A stretch of 64,000 nucleotides of DNA. Origin: Lentinula raphanica (taxonomy: Eukaryota > Basidiomycota > Agaricomycetes > Agaricales > Omphalotaceae). The notes beneath the pieces are model-generated. The model did no database searches, was not told where the DNA came from, and saw only the letters and a program-made list of their open reading frames with translations. How positions within the stretch are numbered: the stretch's first letter is position 1; each line of letters begins with the position of its first letter. Location of the stretch: assembly GCA_027919835.1 (NCBI GenBank), contig JANVFP010000058.1, positions 1 through 64,000 on the forward strand, read 5' to 3'. The translations under genes and the position numbers were made by a program. Of the stretch, positions 11,500 to 24,152 are shown one piece after another.

Positions 11500-14083
11500 T
11501 CAATCCCAGACTGGCGGTAGGGCGCCATAAGCAACTTCGCCATCTACCACAGTTGCTAGCACCTTCGTTCCCAAGATACTCTCAACAGGCATTTGCATGA
11601 TATCCACATCGAACACCACAAAATCAGCTTTCTTCCCTAGGGTCAAAGACCCAGTTTCATTTTCTGAAAACGAGGCATATGCCGCATCGAGAGTCATTCC
11701 TTTCAATGCCTGGGCACGGGTAAGTGCCTCAGAGGGATACCTGGTGGATTGTTACACAGTCAGAAGGGTAAACGGTACTGCCAGTAGGTTGCTTACCATC
11801 CACCCCTACCATGTGGGGATGTACCGTCAATTGAGAGTCGGGAGATGGCTGCATAGAAACCCAGTAGCGGGTTAACACCTTCTACGGGAAAATCAGACCC
11901 TAGAGGAAGAATGTGCTTCTGGGACCCACTAAAAGACCACAGAGCGAGGCTAAGAATCTATTTTTCATAGGTGCCGGATTCCTTCACTCACTTCAACAGA
12001 GTCCGATAGGCGTAAGCGCCTTTGATACGTTTTGGTCCCTATACAGCACATAAAGCTTTAAGCAAACGATTGACTTCGCAAATGGAGAGATAGAAACTCA
12101 CCAGTCTTGACTCAGCATACCACATGTCGCTGGTCCTGTGTGGGGTTGAAGATTGACACAAAAAGTCAATCAGCATACAAACACGACTCACGCATGTGTT
12201 GGCTGAACGCTGGCGATAACTACGGAGTTAATCAATGATCGGACCGTCAGGGCTTTGATGTGAAGAAAAAGAAGTAGGAGTCACTGACCTCCGAGTCTTG
12301 AAGTTCGCTCGAGGTCTTCCAATGTCATTATTTGAGCATGCTCAATTCGTGGTCGCCATTCTGAGACGCTGGCATTGCTAACCCCAATGAGGTCCTCGAA
12401 GATGTCCAGTATGACGTGGTTTGCACGATCCCCGATGCAATGAACATTCTACGGTAATGTTCAAAATGAATATCTTTTATGCAATGAGGAGAACGGAACA
12501 CACCACTTGCCAACCATCCTTCCAGAATTGGGTTACCAGATCAGACATGACTCTTGGTGTGCTTCGCATAATCCCGGAGCTGTCTGGTTTGTCGGTGTAC
12601 GGCTCGAGAAGGGCAGCACCCCAGGATCCCAGTGCACCTACGATATGCAACGGTTGGTTAAACGCATCATTCACAGACTGATTTTAGACGCTCTACCATC
12701 GGAGACGAGCTTTATGCTTCGGACTGTGAGACGGCCGTGTTTTCCATAGTTGACAAGTCTGGGTATTTTGGAGCCCCAATACGTATCGGAAGGTACGTGT
12801 CCCATCACATACAAGCGCATCTACACTCAAGTGTTGAATGATCTCTCGATCTTTGGGTAAGAATATTGATCATTACAGGTATTTTACCTGCTTCAGCAAG
12901 GCTGGGAGAAAATGATGAGCATGATCATCTAGGACACCTCAAAGGGTTGGAATCAGTCTACCTTTTCATGAATTTGATTATCTCTGGAGATGAGCCCGCG
13001 TCATGAATGCTCGTGAGACCATGAGACAAGGCGACTTTCATAGTGGTTTCGAAGAAAGTAGCCATTTGCTCGTCTGTCCATTGCGGTGTAGGTACCAACG
13101 ACATTGCATTATCGAGAAAGACGCCTATTCCATGATGAGCTATGCTAAATCAAACGAAACGCGACATTTGTTGAAATCACACCTGTAGGTACCCCGCTTG
13201 AATCCCGTATGATTGACCCTCCTTCAACGTCCGTTGGTAGATCACCCATGATTTCGAGAACACGGCTGGAAACCCATGTTGCATGTTCATCCACTCTTTG
13301 AAGTGCTATCGGTCTTCCTTTGAGTAGAGGATCTTTGTCGAAATCTGCCTGTTGAAGGCGGCATGTAGAATCACCAAGAGCAAAGTGAAGCCAAAACTTA
13401 CCGCCTTTGGAAATCGTTTCTCCGGCCACTTTGTTTGGTCCCACCCTCCTCCTTGGATCCAGCGCGACGAGTTGTGATGGATGTCAGGGTGAGAGCGAAT
13501 GTACGTTTTGATAGTGTCAATGACCTCTTTAAGTTGTGAACAAAGATGAATTGAGCATCAAGTGTCTCAAAACAGCTGTACCTGCGATGGATGTGCAGGC
13601 GTCCAACTCCAACTGCATCTTGAAACCGTTGATCATGATATGTGCGTGCGCATCTATACTCTAGTTCAGTTCTGCCACCTCAGAAGTCACGGAGTACGTA
13701 CCAGCTAGACCGGGCACAACGATTGCACCTGAAGGTATATATGAAATGCGAGGAAAACCGTAGAATAGACGCGACATTGGCCAACTGGATAGCCAGAAAT
13801 TGTTATATCTCCACTGAAGTCGTTCTCGCAGTCCTTGTAAGCTTCCTGTGTAGGAGATATGTGAGTCCTGGACGGAGATACATTCGACTTGAGGTCTCGC
13901 TTCATCCACAGTGTAGATATTGCCTGATTTTGAACATATTGAGTATTCTTTTGACGGAAAAGGGATACGACCAGAGATCCAGAGGCCCACAAGAGCAAGA
14001 AGGGGTAAAAGGACGCTGGTAGAGATTATTTTCCAGGAGAATGGGGAAGGTCCAGGTGAAGGACGTGTTTTCTCCTTCGACAT
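11500..14083 (-). CDS. Amidohydrolase family 3 protein, membrane-anchored
   Basis: This is a metal-dependent hydrolase of the amidohydrolase-3 (YtcJ/NfdA-like) type, which acts on exocyclic amide bonds; the substrate cannot be told from sequence. The ATG at 14083 begins MSKEKTRPSPGPSPFSW. It is followed by a hydrophobic anchor (IISTSVLLPLLALVGLWI), so the enzyme probably sits in an endomembrane or is secreted. Spliced landmarks in order are VPGLA joined to DAHAHIMINGF, where HAH is the metal-binding HxH. Then come RWIQGGGWDQ, FDKDPLLKGRPIALQRVDEHATWVSS, FLDNAMSLVPTPQWTDEQM, SHGLTSIHDAG, VHCIGDRAN, RPRIEHAQIM, LPLGSDFPVEGVNPLLGFYAA and GSLTLGKKADFVVFDVD. All are typical of the family and in the usual order. 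About a dozen introns interrupt it. It looks complete and functional. Confidence 0.88.
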
Positions 14084-14209
14084 CAGTAACTGTCAGATTC
14101 ACTTCGAGAGAGTAGATGTGGCTGTGCTGGAAGTCTTCATTTTTGACCTCCCTCTGTCTCCACTACCTCGAGACTCGGACTTCAACGTTCAACTGCCATC
14201 AATAATCCA

Positions 14210-14851
14210 ATGGATTCACCTTGGGATGAGGAAGCAGGGCCACATGCCATTAGAGATTCAGAGTGGTCGAGGATATCCAATGAATTCACAACGGTATATT
14301 TCAGCCACTTCGAATCTAGTCATACATCCTTCATTTCGTTTCATCAGGCTGGCTACCGTGAAGGCATCACTGCTGGGAAAGAAGCTGCTCTTCAAGAAGG
14401 ATTTGATGCTGGATTTGCAACTGTCGGCGTCCCTATAGGACGTGAAATAGGTATACTACGCGGCGTGATCTCAGCGCTTTTATCCTATGTCTCTCTACAT
14501 GGCGAAAATCTACCTGGTGGCGAATCGACGCTCATCGAAGTCAGATCTATCGCATCTCAACTATCTAACATTCGTTTTGCGGACATTGCCCCTCGAGATC
14601 TAGAAGCAGAGGAACATGCTCGGGAACATCTAGAAATGGTCGATGAGGACGCAGAGATGCAAGAGAATGAAGAATTGGCTCAGAAACGCGCCATGGAAGG
14701 TCTCGAGGATATGTTAGCTAGCCTTGGCTCGGGACCTGATCCTCATTCCCCCGCACAGCAGCGTAAGCCTACAATGGAGGATGTCGGCACGTTGAAAGAA
14801 CGGACTTTGTCGTTGTGTGCGTTGATGAAGTTTGATGTTCATTGGAGCTGA
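14210..14851 (+). CDS. YAE1: YAE1-like protein (Fe-S cluster delivery adaptor)
   Basis: The Yae1 domain is visible as the repeated G-x3-G pattern AGYREGITAGKEAALQEGFDAGF, continuing to VGVPIGREIGILRG. In yeast, Yae1 with Lto1 links the cytosolic Fe-S assembly machinery to ABCE1/Rli1, which acts in ribosome recycling. Exon 1 (MDSPWDEEAGPH) starts at 14210. One intron (about 14294-14347, GTATAT..CATCAG) joins in phase 0 just before the domain. An acidic C-terminal half (EAEEHAREHLEMVDEDAEMQ) and a conserved ending around LKERTLSLCALM complete about 195 residues, close to the usual length. The start is about 125 bp from that of the divergent amidohydrolase gene, so the two may share a promoter region. 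Confidence 0.85.
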   Translation: MDSPWDEEAGPHAIRDSEWSRISNEFTTVYFSHFESSHTSFISFHQAGYREGITAGKEAALQEGFDAGFATVGVPIGREIGILRGVISALLSYVSLHGENLPGGESTLIEVRSIASQLSNIRFADIAPRDLEAEEHAREHLEMVDEDAEMQENEELAQKRAMEGLEDMLASLGSGPDPHSPAQQRKPTMEDVGTLKERTLSLCALMKFDVHWS

Positions 14852-15619
14852 AGCGGTCATGGTGCGTATGGACAATGTCATCAAGCAGATCCATATCCAG
14901 AAAGTCCACCGCTCTTACAGACGTATTCTATCAATACCGATGCGGGACCGCTAGAGCCTAGGGGTTGGTGTGACCCGGACGGAAATAGGACGGAAATAGG
15001 AATTGGTCAGTTATTTTCGTTTTCTGTTTGTGTAGAACGACCGACACCGCTAATTGTTCTCAACTTCTCGTATAGCGCATACATCAGGTGCTACTTAATC
15101 GGACTCGTGAAATATCATCCATCTGTCGCTTGTGAACGTCTTCTCCCTCAAACAATTGGATGATTTCACCCTGGTTTTGGAACGACTATTTCCGTTCTTT
15201 CGTATAGTCCATCGTGATTTCGTTCATGCCCATTATTCTTTCGGGCAAATACCATTCGTTCGAGACCCCAGAACCCGGTATACTCTTCGCACGTTTCTCA
15301 TCTCATCAGCTGAGGCATTTCGACGGCAAACCAAAAAAGTAAGTAGCGCAAGGCTTCATAAATCGGAACACTTCAAAAATGTTTCCCGGTCAACTTACAG
15401 ATCCCTGTGTTCGATGAGTCGGTTTTTAACCTCTGTTGTGGGACATAGAATTAGACGTAGTCTTGTGAAGTTTGAAGTGTACCGAACGTCGAAAATAAGT
15501 GGCCAGGGAACTGTTTTGTATTTTGAACTGCGGCCCGTTTTCAGAAGAGCCTTTGGTCATTCACCATCAACGCCCATCTTACCATCGCAAGTCCAGCTGG
15601 CCGGATTTCTCTAGTCTAG
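14852..15619. other. Intergenic, upstream of the nucleotidyltransferase gene
   Basis: The open frames here (for example from 15132) lack protein-like features. The stretch probably holds the 3' flank of YAE1 and the promoter and 5' leader of the next gene. No repeat or RNA gene is recognised. Confidence 0.4.
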
Positions 15620-18600
15620 ATGGCCTATCCTCAGACAATGAGTCCTCAAGCTGCTCACCAGCACTATCGCGACGTGAACGCCGCTGCTTCATCACCACCA
15701 ACCCAACGACTCAGACAAATCACCAAACAACATTTCGTGGCTGAACTTTCTCAATGTCTTTTCGATTTTGTCATCCAGTTGTTGCCAACACAAGAAGAGC
15801 TCTCTGTCAAGGAGGATGTTAGAAAGCTGCTCGAGAGGCTCATTAGAACGATTGAACCGGACAGTCGATTGTTATCCTTTGGGAGTACTGCGAATGGGTT
15901 CAGTCTACGAAACTCCGGTGCGTGTGGCACTTGTTTCTATACATTTCTCAGACTGAAACTCATCTGGAAAGACATGGACTTGTGCTGCCTCATTGACTCT
16001 CCGGAGCGGTTAGCTGCATCGGACCTTGTTACGATGTTAGGAGACTTACTTGAACGGGGTATGTTTCCGCAAGTTCTTCCTCGACTTTATTCTCATTTCT
16101 CTCTGTATGCAGAAACAAAATTCCACGTCAAGCCACTTCCTCATGCGCGGATACCTATTGTTAAATTATCCTTGGACCCTTCGCCAGGACTTCCAACCGG
16201 AATAGCTTGCGATATCGGATTCGAGAACCGACTTGCTTTGGAGAATACTCGTCTTCTCATGTGCTATGCCATGATTGATCCTACGAGAGTAAGGACCATG
16301 GTGCTATTCTGTGAGTGCGTTTGGGTGACAGTTCAAACCGCGCTTCTTATCGCGATTTATAGTGAAAGTGTGGAGTAAACGGAGGTGATACATGGCTCCG
16401 TCAACGCCTTCCTCCGTTTTTTGATTGTCTACTAACTCATGACTCGTAGAAAAATCAACTCCCCTTACAAAGGCACTTTATCCTCATACGGATATGTGTT
16501 GCTAGTCATCTACTTCTTAGTCCATGTCAAAAATCCCCCGGTCCTGCCCAACTTACAACAAATGCCACCTTTACGACCTATACCCAAAGAAGAGACGCTC
16601 CTAGGAGGCTATAATACGTGGTTCTTCGATGACATTGATCTCCTTCGCCAACGGTGGCATTCAGAAAACACGGAGAGTGTTGCTGAATTGTATGTGGTCA
16701 TTCGTTGCTTTGTTTCTCTTGTTGCATGTGCTGATGCAAAGAATGTGGCTAGATTGATTGATTTCTTTCGTTACTTCTCGCGCGATTTTGCATATAACGG
16801 CGGTGTCGCCTCGATACGTGCAGGATTGTTGAAGAAAGAGAGCAAGGGCTGGCAAAGCTCCGAAGTGAGTTTGGTGATTCTCACCTTGACCAGTCCTAAT
16901 ATTGCTTACATAGACGTCTACTTCCCGATACAACGATGCTCGGGAAAGAAATCGATTGTGTATCGAGGTTAGTAGCAATAACATCTGTTTCTTTCAATGT
17001 TGACGGGCTGCACTGAAAGGACCCTTTCGAAACCGATTACAACGTCGCTAGATGTGTGACGAAGGACGGCCTGTACACTGTTAGTGATATATTTAAGTCT
17101 TGCCGACCTCTCCCAGAGCTTACCTGGTGTCAATCTTCCTTTCCTTTAGATCCGTGGTGAATTCATGCGTGCGTCGCGGGTACTGGCTACTCGTCCAGAA
17201 CGAGCTATCCTCGCTTTAGCCGATCTATGTGAGGAACGGAAAGACGAAGATTTGATCATCGCGCCACCATATTTTGCCCCCTCTCGACAAGTTCCGCCCC
17301 AAACTCCTTATTCGGTAGGTAGTCGGTCGATGCAGTCAAAGACTACCCCGATCATACCGTCTCCCACTATCAAACTCCACGAACCCGGCCCATCACTACC
17401 TAGTCGACAAGTACCCATTCGTCCTCCACCGGAGCACATGGCACCCAAACGAAGTCAATGGACTAGTCCGCCACCTCCAGAGGCACCGCCGTCCGATCAT
17501 ACCCTATTTGAGAGTCAACTAGGTGCCGGCTTAGAGTTGGCTACAGCTGCTACTGAAGCTCGAGAGAAAGAAGAGACTTCATCAAGTAGTAGTGAGATTA
17601 TCGATGACGAGGATCGACGATCAGAGGCAGCGGAATCTGACGATGTCACATCAATACGGTCATTCACTGAGGGTACCACATCGGCAACGGCTGGCCCTTC
17701 TTTTCGACGACCATCCTCAGGGTGGCTTACCCAACCAAATCCTGACATGCGATTAGCTCAAGCACAGATTGACCTCACGAATGAACCGCCTTCCCGGTTT
17801 TCTCCTGCTCCGCGAAATAGACCTAATCGATCTGAAAAAGGCTTGGACAATTCTTCCGCGAGTCCAATCGGGTTTCCGCCTTCGAAGAAACTTCCAACAG
17901 GTCACCAACGACCACTGTTGAAGAACCATTCTCCTCTGGCTTTATCTATACCTCTTCCTCCTTCTCCTGATGTTGCAGGATCTCAGGAAGAACCTGCGAC
18001 TGTGTATTATCAAACGAGGTCGCCTCACTCGACATATTCATATAGCCCCGTTGGGACTCAGTCACCGATGTTCTCGTATCCATATATGAACCCACAACGT
18101 TATCATGCGCCTGTTCCACACGATATTTTCCCTGCCAACCTTCCTACGTTATCTCTTCCGCACAAGGACGCCGTCGGTGTAGTAGACATCGCAAGTCCCT
18201 ACCCGGGGCTGTCTTCGGCGCAGACAACGCCTACGCCAACAGCGGTCCCAGTCGCGGCACATAATCATTCCCATTCAGCTTCCACTATCACTGCGTCTAC
18301 GCCTCCTCCCACTGCCACTGTGTACAAAAAACCTTCAAATTTACCAAGTGTACTTCCTAGCTCATATGTATCATCAACACCACCATTTCGAGTGTCTCCT
18401 TCGCGCTCACATTACCATCCACCCTCCGGTTCCACACCTCCGAGTCCAGCAAACTCATCGATGCCAGGCAAATCTCCGATAACTGGATCATCATCTCCCA
18501 AATCCGTATCCTCACCTCGAATACCCACCTCAGCAAGGTCTACCCAGCGCGAAACTACATCTGGCTCAGAGAAAAGGCTTACAGAGTCTACCCCGTCCCA

Positions 18601-18679
18601 CGATCCGCCCAACGGTTCCGATGTCATAATCGAATCTACCATCGACACCGACAATCACTTGGCAATTCGAACCGGATAG
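15620..18679 (+). CDS. Cid1/TUTase-type terminal nucleotidyltransferase
   Basis: This is a non-canonical poly(A)/poly(U) polymerase of the DNA polymerase beta superfamily, adding nucleotides to RNA 3' ends. The ATG at 15620 begins MAYPQTMSPQAAHQHY. Splicing at about 15917 joins LLSFGSTANGFSLRNS to DMDLCC, giving the catalytic GS..DxD motif. The third catalytic Asp is in IACDIGFENRLAL. Next come the typical VWSKRRKINSPYKGTLSSYGYVLL and the PAP-associated ending RNRLCIEDPFETDYNVARC, then YTIRGEFMRASRVL. A very long Ser/Pro-rich tail of roughly 480 residues follows in one exon (about 17148-18679). It is probably disordered and may be a regulatory or protein-binding region. All three catalytic aspartates are present, so it is likely active. 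Whether it adds U or A cannot be decided here. Confidence 0.9.
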
Positions 18680-19279
18680 CATTGTTTGCTCTCAATCTTA
18701 TGGTGTCCGTGCCTTGTGCAAGGCATTGAGAGAGCACATCGTAACCGTCAACTGTGTGGGGTCAATCTAATGAACAACACCAACTCTGAGTGAACATGTA
18801 TCGTCATAGGAGCATGCTCGTATGTACACCATTCAATCCTCTTTGCGTGTCATCTCGTCGTTTCGAGTCTTTCGACCGCCCAGTTGTGTCGTATTTATCT
18901 CACCCTCATTTACTTTATCGTATCACAAGCCACTCCGTGCAATTATACTACACTGCTACTTAGAATTTATCTTTCTTCCTCCCTACAAGTTTGCTAACTC
19001 CGTCAGCGTCTCTTGCTTTCAGTTTTTTCAAGTTTCAAGGATATCACTCGCACAATGTAATTGTAGTTCGTAGTTCGTAATCTGCTGTTGAATTGCGACA
19101 AGTGAACCTTAGACTCGATGAACAGAGGTGCCCTCTGCGCAGATGAAGATCATCCTGAAGACCTTTCGAATCCATGTAAAAGTACACTATGAACATACAT
19201 GTCCATTTTTCTGAGTCATGTTCAACTGCAAAGTGGAAATCAAAGCAATGTTCTCAATCTCAACTCGCCTAGGCCCTGA
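18680..19279. other. Convergent 3' flanks, no gene seen
   Basis: This gap of about 600 bp lies between the convergent ends of the nucleotidyltransferase gene and LSM7. The pyrimidine-rich, T-rich stretch 18820-19070 gives chance frames only. Confidence 0.5.
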
Positions 19280-19822
19280 TCACTCCTGATTCAAGAAAGG
19301 GTTTGCAATTTCCTCCGAGCCATCCACAGGACTGAGAAGGATTATTGTGGGTCCACGTAGTACGGCAAGTCCCAGTGAGCGCTTCCGGGGTTGTGGTACT
19401 GGCAGAAATCAGTGCAAAGATCGATAGGACCTATAGGGAACAACTCCTCACGCTCTACATCTTCTTCAACGTCATCTAGCACAAGATTCAGTAGCTGGTC
19501 GTAACCTTTGAGCATGCCGGTCACTGTTTATTGCATGGATGTGTCAGAATAAGGGTAAGGCTTGGGCTTGATACTTGATAAGGGCTTCACCTTCCCTTCC
19601 GCCTGTAAATTTTACTCTTATACGTTCATTGACGTATTTTGAGAGATCGAGGATGGCTTCACGCCTCGGCTTTTCTCCCGATGGCTGAGATGATGAAGGG
19701 CCATGGCCACGGCCTCTTGTGGGCCCACCACGGCTTCCACGAGCTGCACCACGTCCCTAGAGATTGAGTCAATGAGCTAGTCAAAACAGAAACTGAGCTG
19801 AAATACAGACCCGGTCTGCCAT
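19280..19822 (-). CDS. LSM7: U6 snRNA-associated Sm-like protein LSm7
   Basis: LSm7 belongs to both the Lsm1-7 ring (cytoplasmic mRNA decapping and decay) and the Lsm2-8 ring (U6 snRNA binding in the nucleus). Four exons can be joined. MADR (ATG at 19822) joins GRGAARGSRGGPTRGRGHG, then EAILDLSKYVNERIRVKFTGGRE. The next exon gives VTGMLKGYDQLLNLVLDDVEE. The last begins PQPRKRSLGLAVLRGP and ends VDGSEEIANPFLNQE. The Sm1 motif, with GRE.TG.LKGYD, and the Sm2 motif, with LGLAVLRGP, are both clear. The Gly/Arg-rich N-terminal extension is common in fungal LSm proteins. The third donor is best placed as a GTGAGG giving phase 1. Length, about 120 residues, is normal for the family. Confidence 0.93.
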
Positions 19823-20103
19823 TCTACGCGTAGATGTTAAAAGACGAGATGATCAAAAGGAGAAGCCTTAGTTTTGTTATGGCAGTGAGCAAGAAAGAAA
19901 AATTGACAATGGGAAAAGGTCAAGGGTTGCCAAAGCGCCTGTTTTTACCGACTTTGCTTTTGTCCATCTTCGACTCATTCCCTTCTCTTTTAATTTTCCC
20001 CAACGTCTGTTCAGCCTTTGCTATATCATCTCACCTAGACTTCTGCTTATTTCATCGCCCTCACGCTCGTCGACAGAACATTTTGCCCGATTGTTAGCCC
20101 ACG

Positions 20104-23100
20104 ATGAATGCGACTGAACTCCTTGCCAATACGTTGTCTCCTGGTACGCCACTCTCGCCTTCTATCGCGCTCTGGGTCCTGAAATCTCATCAAACATCTT
20201 GTTTTGTGCTCTCACAGATGCTACTACGCGTCAAACAGCCACAGAAAAACTCGAGAATGCCTCAAGGGAGAATTACGTGCGCTATCTTCCCTTCAACTTG
20301 GAACCCGCTCTCATGGTCATATTCTATCTTTGCAGCCCGAGTACATGCTCACACTATCGTCCGTCCTAGCAGACGAAGGCTCTCAAATACACGTGCGAAA
20401 CGCTGCAGGTCTTGCGCTGAAGAACGCTTTGAGTGCCAGGGTGCGTCGATATTGTTGTTTCTCTCTGATGTGCATCTACTGACTATTCACAAATATTTAG
20501 GAAAGCGCACGTCAAACAGAATACTCTAATAGATGGCTGAACCTCAACCTCGATGTGAAGACGAAGATCAAGCAACACTCTTTGATGACGCTTGGATCTA
20601 CTAGTGCAAAGGCCGGAACGTTTGCTGCTCAAGTTGTTGCAGCCATCGCTGCTGTAGAATTGCCTCAGGGCCAATGGAACGACTTGATCGAAGTTCTTCT
20701 AGGGTTTATCAATAATCAGCCCACTGTGAACCTCAAGATCGCTACCCTCCAAGCGATTGGTTTCATTTGCGAATCAATAGTTGGTGTTTTTGGTCACTAT
20801 GTGAAAACTTCTGGCTGATGAGCTTTCAGAAACCTGACATCCTCGCCCTCCGCTCGAACGAGATTCTAACAGCCGTTATACAAGGCGCTCGCAAAGAAGA
20901 AACATCACCTGAAGTGCAATTGGCCGCAATTCACGCTCTTTTCAACTCGCTCGAATTCATTCGCGATAACTTCGATCGAGAGGTATGTCTCCAGGATCAG
21001 CCCTTCAGTGTATACCTCATGATAATGTCTCTAGGGCGAAAGGAATTACATCATGCAAGTCGTGTGTGAAGCCACCCAAAATCAGTCTGTGTCCGTTCAG
21101 ATTGGCGCTTTTGAATGTCTGGTGCGAATTATGGACTTGTATTATGATAAGATGGCACTGTACATGGAACAAGCACTGTTTGGTGTGAGTTTGTCTTCCT
21201 GATACGGGTTTTGCTATTCGCTCTCATGCTTTTTGCCTTTTTTGATAGTTGACTGTCGTTGGAATGAAACATCCTGATGAGCGTGTTGCGCTACAAGCTG
21301 TTGAGTTTTGGTCGACAGTCTGCGAGGAAGAAGTCGAACTGGCCCTCGAACTTCAAGAAGTAGGTGTTCTCCTTTATCAAGCAAGCCCTTATTTCACAGC
21401 TTTTGTCAGGCCTTAGAGTACGGTGAAGTACCCGAACGTGAATCCAGAACCTTCGCCAAGACCGCTCTGCAGGAAATCGCACCTGTGCTTCTTTTGTTGC
21501 TCACGAAGCAAGAAGAAGACGCCGATGATGACGAATGGAACGTCTCTATGGCTGCGGGAACCTGCCTTACTCTATTAGCAGGCGCTGTTGCAGATGCGAT
21601 TGTGCCAGTCGTGATTCCGTTCATTGAAGCTCACATCAAATCTGAGGACTGGCACCATCGAGAAGCAGCGGTCATGACCTTCGGGTCAATCCTCGAGGGT
21701 CCTGATCCTGTGGTCCTCACCCCACTTGCTGAGCAAGCGCTTCCGCTTCTAATCAATATGATGGCAGACACCAACATCCACGTCAAGGACACCACAGCTT
21801 GGACCTTGGGAAGGATATGCGATGTTCTGATCAGCGTCATAAAACCGGACGTACACTTACATCCGTTAATTTCTGCTTTGGTGAATGGGCTTCAGGACAA
21901 CCCTCGAATCGTTGTAAACTGCTGCTGGGCTTTGATGAATCTATCCGATCAGCTTAGCATTTACCTTGAAGGTGAGGAAGAAGCGGAAGGTCAGATACCA
22001 AGTACAGGACCGCTTTCGCCTTACTACGAAGGAGTGGTTCAGGCCCTTCTTCATGTTACTGAAAGGTATACTCTTGTCGTTACGTTCATCGTGCTATTTG
22101 CTGAGGATTCGCATGCAGCTCCAGCAATGAGTCCAATTACAGGACAGCAGCATATGAAGCCATTACTTCATTCCTTACACATGCTCCAAAAGACGTTCTT
22201 GGCGTGGTCGAAACGACAACTGTGACCATACTTCAAAGAATGGAGCATTTACTTAGCGTACAGGTGAGACTGGCTTATTCCCAGGTGTTAAATCTCGCTG
22301 ACGTCGCGCGTAGAACCAGATAGTTGGTGTGGATGATCGTAACAACTGGAACGAGCTGCAGAGTAACTTCTGCTCTGTCATCATCGTGAGTGCTCCTTTC
22401 GAATGAGTGACTGATGGGATGACGAGCTTTCTCGATTGGTCCAAAGTGTGTGGTCCGCAAACTTGGAAATGGCATTCAACCACTGGCAGATCGCATCATG
22501 ACTGCCGTTTTGCAATTGATACAATCCTCCGGGAAAACATCAACTGTGCTCGAAGACGCATTCCTGGTTGTGGGTTCATTGGCGTCAGGTATGAATCACT
22601 CCTAATCAAGCATATCTCGTATATTCACTAGCCTATTTTACAGCTCTAGAAACCCAATTCTCTCCATATATCTCTGCGTTCTTGCCCTTCCTGTATCCAG
22701 CATTAAAAGCACATGAAGACACACAGTTGTGCACAGTCGCTGTTGGAATCATAGGAGACATCTCTCGCGCTTTGGGCGATCAAAGCGCTCAATATGCCGG
22801 GCCCTTCATGACTGTGCTCCTGGAAAATCTCCAGAGTGATGTCCTAAACCGGAACGTCAAGATCGTGATATTATCGTGCTTTGGAGACATTGCACTCGCT
22901 ATCGGGCCCGGCTTTGAGCCTTACCTCCAGACAACAATGAACGTCCTACAGCAAGCTGGCGCAGTCCAGCCAGATCCGGTATGAATCATTTTGATGTCTG
23001 CGAGATTGTTGCTAATCTGCATGACTTCACAGCTCGACTACGACCTTATGGATTATGTTTCTCAACTGCGCGAGGGTATCATTGAGGCATATACTGGCGT

Positions 23101-23499
23101 TGTGACTGGGTTCAAGAACACTCCTAAGGGTACTTCATATTTTCCATCACACCGAACGATGACATTGACGAATCGATAGCGCAATTACTCTTGCCCTATG
23201 CATCCAGCATCTTGGACTTGACCCAACGCTGTCTTGCGGATGACGAGAAGACGGAGTCTCTCGCAAAATTATGCTATGGACTAATCGGTGACCTTGCCGA
23301 CGCATTCCCTAATGGTGAAATAAAGCAGCTGTTGTTACAGTCTTGGATTGCGTCCGAACTCAAGGCCAAGCACCGCATGTCCGCGGATGCGAAGAAGACC
23401 ATGCGTTGGGCTCGAGATGTAAGTTGATGTCGTACTTTGCATGTAGTATGCCCACTGAAACTGTTTGTTTTCCCGCAGATGGTCAAGCGAGCGACGTAA
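20104..23499 (+). CDS. KAP95: Importin subunit beta-1 (karyopherin beta)
   Basis: This nuclear import receptor binds importin alpha or cargo, nucleoporins and Ran-GTP through stacked HEAT repeats. The ATG at 20104 begins [13 protein letters not shown]. Recognisable parts in order are [66 protein letters not shown] and [12 protein letters not shown]. They continue with [21 protein letters not shown], the acidic [17 protein letters not shown] (the loop typical of importin beta), and [19 protein letters not shown]. The rest follows as [57 protein letters not shown] and [11 protein letters not shown]. It ends in [12 protein letters not shown] joined to MVKRAT. About ten introns interrupt it. The order and length (about 860 residues) fit a complete, single-copy essential gene. 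Confidence 0.93.
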
Positions 23500-24152
23500 T
23501 GAACTCTTTTCTCTTTTCTCATGTCTCTTTTACATTACTCGCTTTCCTTTCCATCACTTCTTGTGATATACTCGCATGCAACATGATATATCGCTCTAGT
23601 TTTCTCCCCTTTCTTACACCTAACGATCGCTCTCTGAAGGAGGCAACTTATAGTTATGAATTGCATGTAATAGAAAGTGACCTTGCTGGTCGCTCCGTCC
23701 AATGATGTTCTACGCATTTTTCCCGGTCTCACCTTGTTTTGGTTCTTACTCTTGTCTTACGCTCAATCAGCACATACGCTCCTCCAAAATTGTATCGTTT
23801 ATCTCTTCCAATGTTTGAAGTACATTTACTTCTCTGAATTTCCAGTGCATTTCCAGTTCCTTTTGCTCTTATCAGCTGGTGAAGTTGTGCATTTCCAGTT
23901 GAACCCTTGCTTGTCGTTGCGAACCATGGTCTTCAAACCTCCTTGTGTATTCCGCATAACTTATACCTTCCATTTCAGCCCTATACCAGAATGTTTGAGG
24001 TGGCACAATGTATTCTACACGTAGATGCTAACGTACAACCAAGCAAACAACAAAGATCAATGAGTCCCAGATAGATAGACATATGACTAGTGTAACAAAT
24101 CGCCGAAAAGATCAAGCACTACAGGGACATGTGCATCATGAGCAGAACGACA
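23500..24152. other. Convergent 3' flanks, no gene seen
   Basis: A T-rich stretch lies between importin beta and the minus-strand mucin-like gene. The frames are long only because of low complexity. No RNA or repeat is recognised. Confidence 0.45.
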
